8,288 nt of DNA from Acidobacteriota bacterium (lineage in GTDB: Bacteria; Acidobacteriota; Aminicenantia; UBA2199), in NCBI GenBank assembly GCA_021817755.1, contig JAKAGC010000142.1, forward strand, positions 1 through 8,288. Direction: 5' to 3'. Made by a program: the position numbers and the translations under genes. Shown in pieces: positions 5,640 through 8,288 of the stretch (position 1 is its first letter; the number at the start of each line of letters is the position of its first letter). The notes under the pieces are model-generated. The model had not been told where the DNA came from. It saw only the letters and a program-made list of their open reading frames with translations, and searched no databases.

Positions 5640-6638
5640 ATGAAAACAAATAATCGATATCGTATGTTGGTTACAGCGGTTGGGGGAGACCTGGGCCAGA
5701 GTATCATCAAATGCCTGAGAGATTCTTGGTATGCCCCGATTATTACGGGTATCGATATGAATGGGTACGCAGGTGGCCGGTCGGATGTGGATACGTTTTA
5801 TAAAGCACCTGGGGTTCGTAATGAAATTGAGTATACTCAATTTATTAATGGGTTGATCGAAAAAGAAGGAATAAATTTTATTTTCCCAATGTCGGAAGTT
5901 GAAATCGACTTTTTCAACAGGAACCGGAATAAGGGGCTATTTCCCTCAGAAGTGAATGTGGTGATAAACGATTCCTTTATTATCGATACATTTATAGATA
6001 AATATAAAACAATCGAATTTTTTAAAGATAATGGATTGGCTTTTCCAAAAACCTTTTTATGGAAAGAAGGGGAGAAAGTTGATAAATTCGATACCTTCGA
6101 TACATTCCCGGTTATTCTGAAACGACGAAAAGGAAGCGGAAGCCAGGGACTTTTTATTATTCATGATAAAGAAGAAATGGAATTTTATTTGAAACGGTAT
6201 CCGGATTCTATTTTACAGGAATACATACCGGGTGATGACAATGAATATACCTCGGGTATTTTTAGCGACGGAACAGTTTCTCATATTATCACTTTTAAAC
6301 GGATTCTCTCTCCTGGTGGATACAGCCAGCAAGTGGAACTGGTAACAGACGAGAACGTAAACGAGTTACCGAAACAGATCGCGAATATATTGGCGTCGAA
6401 GTATAATTTCAAAGGGTCGCTAAATGTCCAATACCGGTTTACGGAACGGGGTGGAATACCGTTTGAGATAAATCCGCGGTTCTCGAGTACTGTTTATTTC
6501 AGGCATTTATTCCAGTTTCGGGATGTGGAATGGGTATTGAATATGATGGAAGGAAAGCCTGTGGAATATATACCATCAATGAAACGGGGAGTGGGTGTCC
6601 GTAAATTAAATGAAGTGCTATTCGAACATGAAGATTAA
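5640..6638 (+). CDS. ATP-grasp ligase (CarB-like)
   Basis: 332-aa ATP-grasp protein. These enzymes activate a carboxylate as acyl-phosphate and join it to an amine, thiol or hydroxyl. The N-terminal pre-ATP-grasp part begins MLVTAVGGDLGQSI and contains GIDMN. The ATP-grasp region shows FPVILKRRKGSGSQG (Lys161 and a Gly-rich loop), LQEYIPGDDNEYT (192-204), LNVQYRF and the metal site FEINPRFSST (275-284; Glu276 and Asn278). Related stand-alone proteins are frequent in surface polysaccharide loci, where substrates are often unknown. I chose the ATG at 5640, which fits the fold's first strand. An in-frame ATG at 5610 would add ten residues that look non-native and lie next to the palindrome; neither has a clear ribosome binding site. 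The end overlaps the next gene by 11 nt, so the pair is likely co-translated. Confidence 0.85.
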   Translation: MKTNNRYRMLVTAVGGDLGQSIIKCLRDSWYAPIITGIDMNGYAGGRSDVDTFYKAPGVRNEIEYTQFINGLIEKEGINFIFPMSEVEIDFFNRNRNKGLFPSEVNVVINDSFIIDTFIDKYKTIEFFKDNGLAFPKTFLWKEGEKVDKFDTFDTFPVILKRRKGSGSQGLFIIHDKEEMEFYLKRYPDSILQEYIPGDDNEYTSGIFSDGTVSHIITFKRILSPGGYSQQVELVTDENVNELPKQIANILASKYNFKGSLNVQYRFTERGGIPFEINPRFSSTVYFRHLFQFRDVEWVLNMMEGKPVEYIPSMKRGVGVRKLNEVLFEHED

Positions 6639-8288
6639 CTATTGGATTATTAAACTAAAATTCCCGACACTGTGGCGGATTGTACGGAAAAAAACCGAAC
6701 CTGGTTATGAAAATGGAATGCTGACTTATATCTATGCAGGTAAATGGGCATCTATAGCATTAAAATATCTTGTACAACGTAAGAAGATGCCTTTTGGGAT
6801 CGAGAAAATTCAGGATAGAGAAAGCGTCAGCGGGCCGATTCTTCATCTACATAATGTTAGAGATGACGAGAATAGACTTCTTATTATGAAGATTTACCAC
6901 CATGTATTAAATATCCGACGGACGATTACAGAAAAACTGCTGGATAAATTCAAATCCTATCCCTATTTTATAGGGAAGAATCCATTTAATCATGTAACAG
7001 CTTGCATCGGATTTAATGTGGCTGAGAAGTTGAATAACACGATTTATATGGCTTATTATGCAAAATGGAAATATTATAACCCGGGCGTTAACGGGGAAGA
7101 TAAAAATATACTGATTATGCCGCGCACGGATTGGGACGATATCTTAATACCTGAGCTAAAACAATTGGTACACCAAGTAGACGTGGAATCCGATTTTTCA
7201 GGGAATTTCCGGCAGATGCAAATCCTGGTTAAATCGTTTTTCCGTTCAATCTTAGGAATTATGATCCATTTATTTCGTACGAACCCTGAGAAGAATAACA
7301 GTAAACCTTTTTCTTTTAAAGATTGTAAAATTATGACTTATTATGCGATGGGAGTGGAAAAAGGGAAAAGGAATGATATTGGGTTTATTCATGAAGGAAA
7401 CCTCCCAACATCGCGACTTGCTTTATTTTGCAGATATCCGACGATGGTTCCTTCGGAAGAAGAGATGAAATGGATCGAAGCGAATGGAGTGGTGTGTTAT
7501 GGTTATCCGGGGGTATCCCGTGCCGTGCCTCGCGTTAAACCCTGGATTTCGGGGAAAACCTATTCCTATGAAATGGGCCGTTTTTATGGGGTGTATTTAC
7601 GAACCTTATTAAAAGGAGTAATGGAACATAAAAAGGGATTCGGCTGGTTAGGGGCGACGATATGGGAAATGGGAAAGAAAACGGTTTACTGGAAAGATTT
7701 TTTTATACATAATCATATCGGGATGGTAATCAATTCGATTCCAGCGCTTGAAAATTTTGTCCCGAATATGGCATTATCGGAGATTGGAGGAATTTCAATC
7801 AATCTCGAACGTTCCATTTTATTCGATTATTGCACTTATATCCATAATCCTCCGGGGCATATCTATTTTATAACAGGTCCATACAGTCTGCTTCAGATAC
7901 CGGAACCGTCGTTGAGTCTCTACACGCTCCGTGTGGGATCGGTGAATACTGAAGACAGCGAAGAAATAGAAGGAATCGACGCACTGCGGGGAGAAAACCG
8001 GAAAGTGATCGCATTATTTGATGAATTGCCTAATGATGTCTTTTTCGGTGAGAGTATCCGGGAGTTCTATGGAGCTTTTATCGAACTGGCAATAGCAGAT
8101 GACAGGTTCTCACTACTGATCAAAACGAAGAAACCACAGGTATTGGAGTCGATGCCGGATGAGATACGAAACGGTATTCAGGGGTTAATGAAGGCGGGAC
8201 GGTGTATGCAGGCAGGATGGAAAATAACGGCACCTACTGCTGCGGCTCAATCCGACATGGTTGCTGCGGTCCCTTCAACAGCTGCTTT
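6628..8288 (+). CDS. Large polysaccharide-biosynthesis protein with GT-B-like C-terminus, 3'-truncated
   Basis: An uninterrupted frame of 553 codons from ATG 6628 runs through the right edge; no stop is reached. It has no predicted signal peptide or hydrophobic spans long enough for membrane segments. The N-terminal ~250 residues are not recognised. The middle contains GNLPTSRLALFCRYP (257-271), YGYPGVSRAVP and SEIGGISINLERS (384-396). From about 410 the pattern IYFITGPYSLLQIP, then VIALFDELPNDVFFGESI and FSLLIKTKKP, ending near SDMVAAVPSTAA (542-553), resembles the second Rossmann-like half of GT-B proteins, including surface-carbohydrate proteins with a P-[FS]-T-S/A motif. I infer a glycosyl- or glycerophosphate-type transferase of a surface glycan. 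It overlaps the ATP-grasp gene by 11 nt in another frame and has no ribosome binding site, so translation probably depends on coupling. Existence of the gene is firm; the function is tentative. Confidence 0.7.
   Translation, partial: MKINYWIIKLKFPTLWRIVRKKTEPGYENGMLTYIYAGKWASIALKYLVQRKKMPFGIEKIQDRESVSGPILHLHNVRDDENRLLIMKIYHHVLNIRRTITEKLLDKFKSYPYFIGKNPFNHVTACIGFNVAEKLNNTIYMAYYAKWKYYNPGVNGEDKNILIMPRTDWDDILIPELKQLVHQVDVESDFSGNFRQMQILVKSFFRSILGIMIHLFRTNPEKNNSKPFSFKDCKIMTYYAMGVEKGKRNDIGFIHEGNLPTSRLALFCRYPTMVPSEEEMKWIEANGVVCYGYPGVSRAVPRVKPWISGKTYSYEMGRFYGVYLRTLLKGVMEHKKGFGWLGATIWEMGKKTVYWKDFFIHNHIGMVINSIPALENFVPNMALSEIGGISINLERSILFDYCTYIHNPPGHIYFITGPYSLLQIPEPSLSLYTLRVGSVNTEDSEEIEGIDALRGENRKVIALFDELPNDVFFGESIREFYGAFIELAIADDRFSLLIKTKKPQVLESMPDEIRNGIQGLMKAGRCMQAGWKITAPTAAAQSDMVAAVPSTAA

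Overview
The window is one strand-uniform stretch of a bacterial chromosome or contig. Nine protein-coding genes all read on the + strand; the first is cut by the left edge and the last by the right edge. Base composition looks moderate (low to mid 40s % GC by eye, not computed). Several starts have good Shine-Dalgarno sequences, and ACP-type carriers plus surface-glycan style enzymes are present. The intergenic DNA carries short direct repeats and small GC-rich palindromes of a kind I remember from genomes of uncultured bacterial phyla. I cannot name a taxon. No rRNA, tRNA, CRISPR array, insertion sequence or minus-strand gene was found.

Layout. 1-939: C-terminal part of an AMP-forming acyl/aryl ligase. 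940-1029: short gap with a hairpin. 1030-1797: inositol-monophosphatase-family phosphatase. 1835-2863: PdxA-family NAD-dependent dehydrogenase. 2915-3148: free-standing acyl carrier protein with a TTG start. 3193-3870: PIG-L/LmbE zinc deacetylase, overlapping by 4 nt with 3867-4724, an extended-SDR NAD(P)-dependent epimerase/dehydratase. 4735-5424: calcineurin-like metallophosphoesterase. 5425-5639: a 215-bp non-coding stretch of repeats and hairpins, the only real break in the series. 5640-6638: ATP-grasp ligase, overlapping by 11 nt with a large open frame from 6628 to the right edge. The C-terminal part of that last protein looks like a GT-B-type glycosyltransferase or polysaccharide biosynthesis protein.

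How it may fit together (inference). This set resembles the accessory part of a surface polysaccharide or glycolipid locus. The ligase could activate a carboxylic acid and load the small ACP. The PdxA-like enzyme and the IMPase-like phosphatase could make or trim a phosphorylated hydroxy-acid or sugar-acid precursor. The PIG-L protein could free an amine on an N-acetyl sugar. The SDR enzyme would alter a nucleotide sugar. The ATP-grasp enzyme could make an amide or ester bond. The last gene could transfer sugar. The combination of ligase, lone ACP, PdxA paralogue and deacetylase is the most notable content and may be an undescribed acyl- or aminoacyl-sugar pathway, but no substrate can be read from the sequence.
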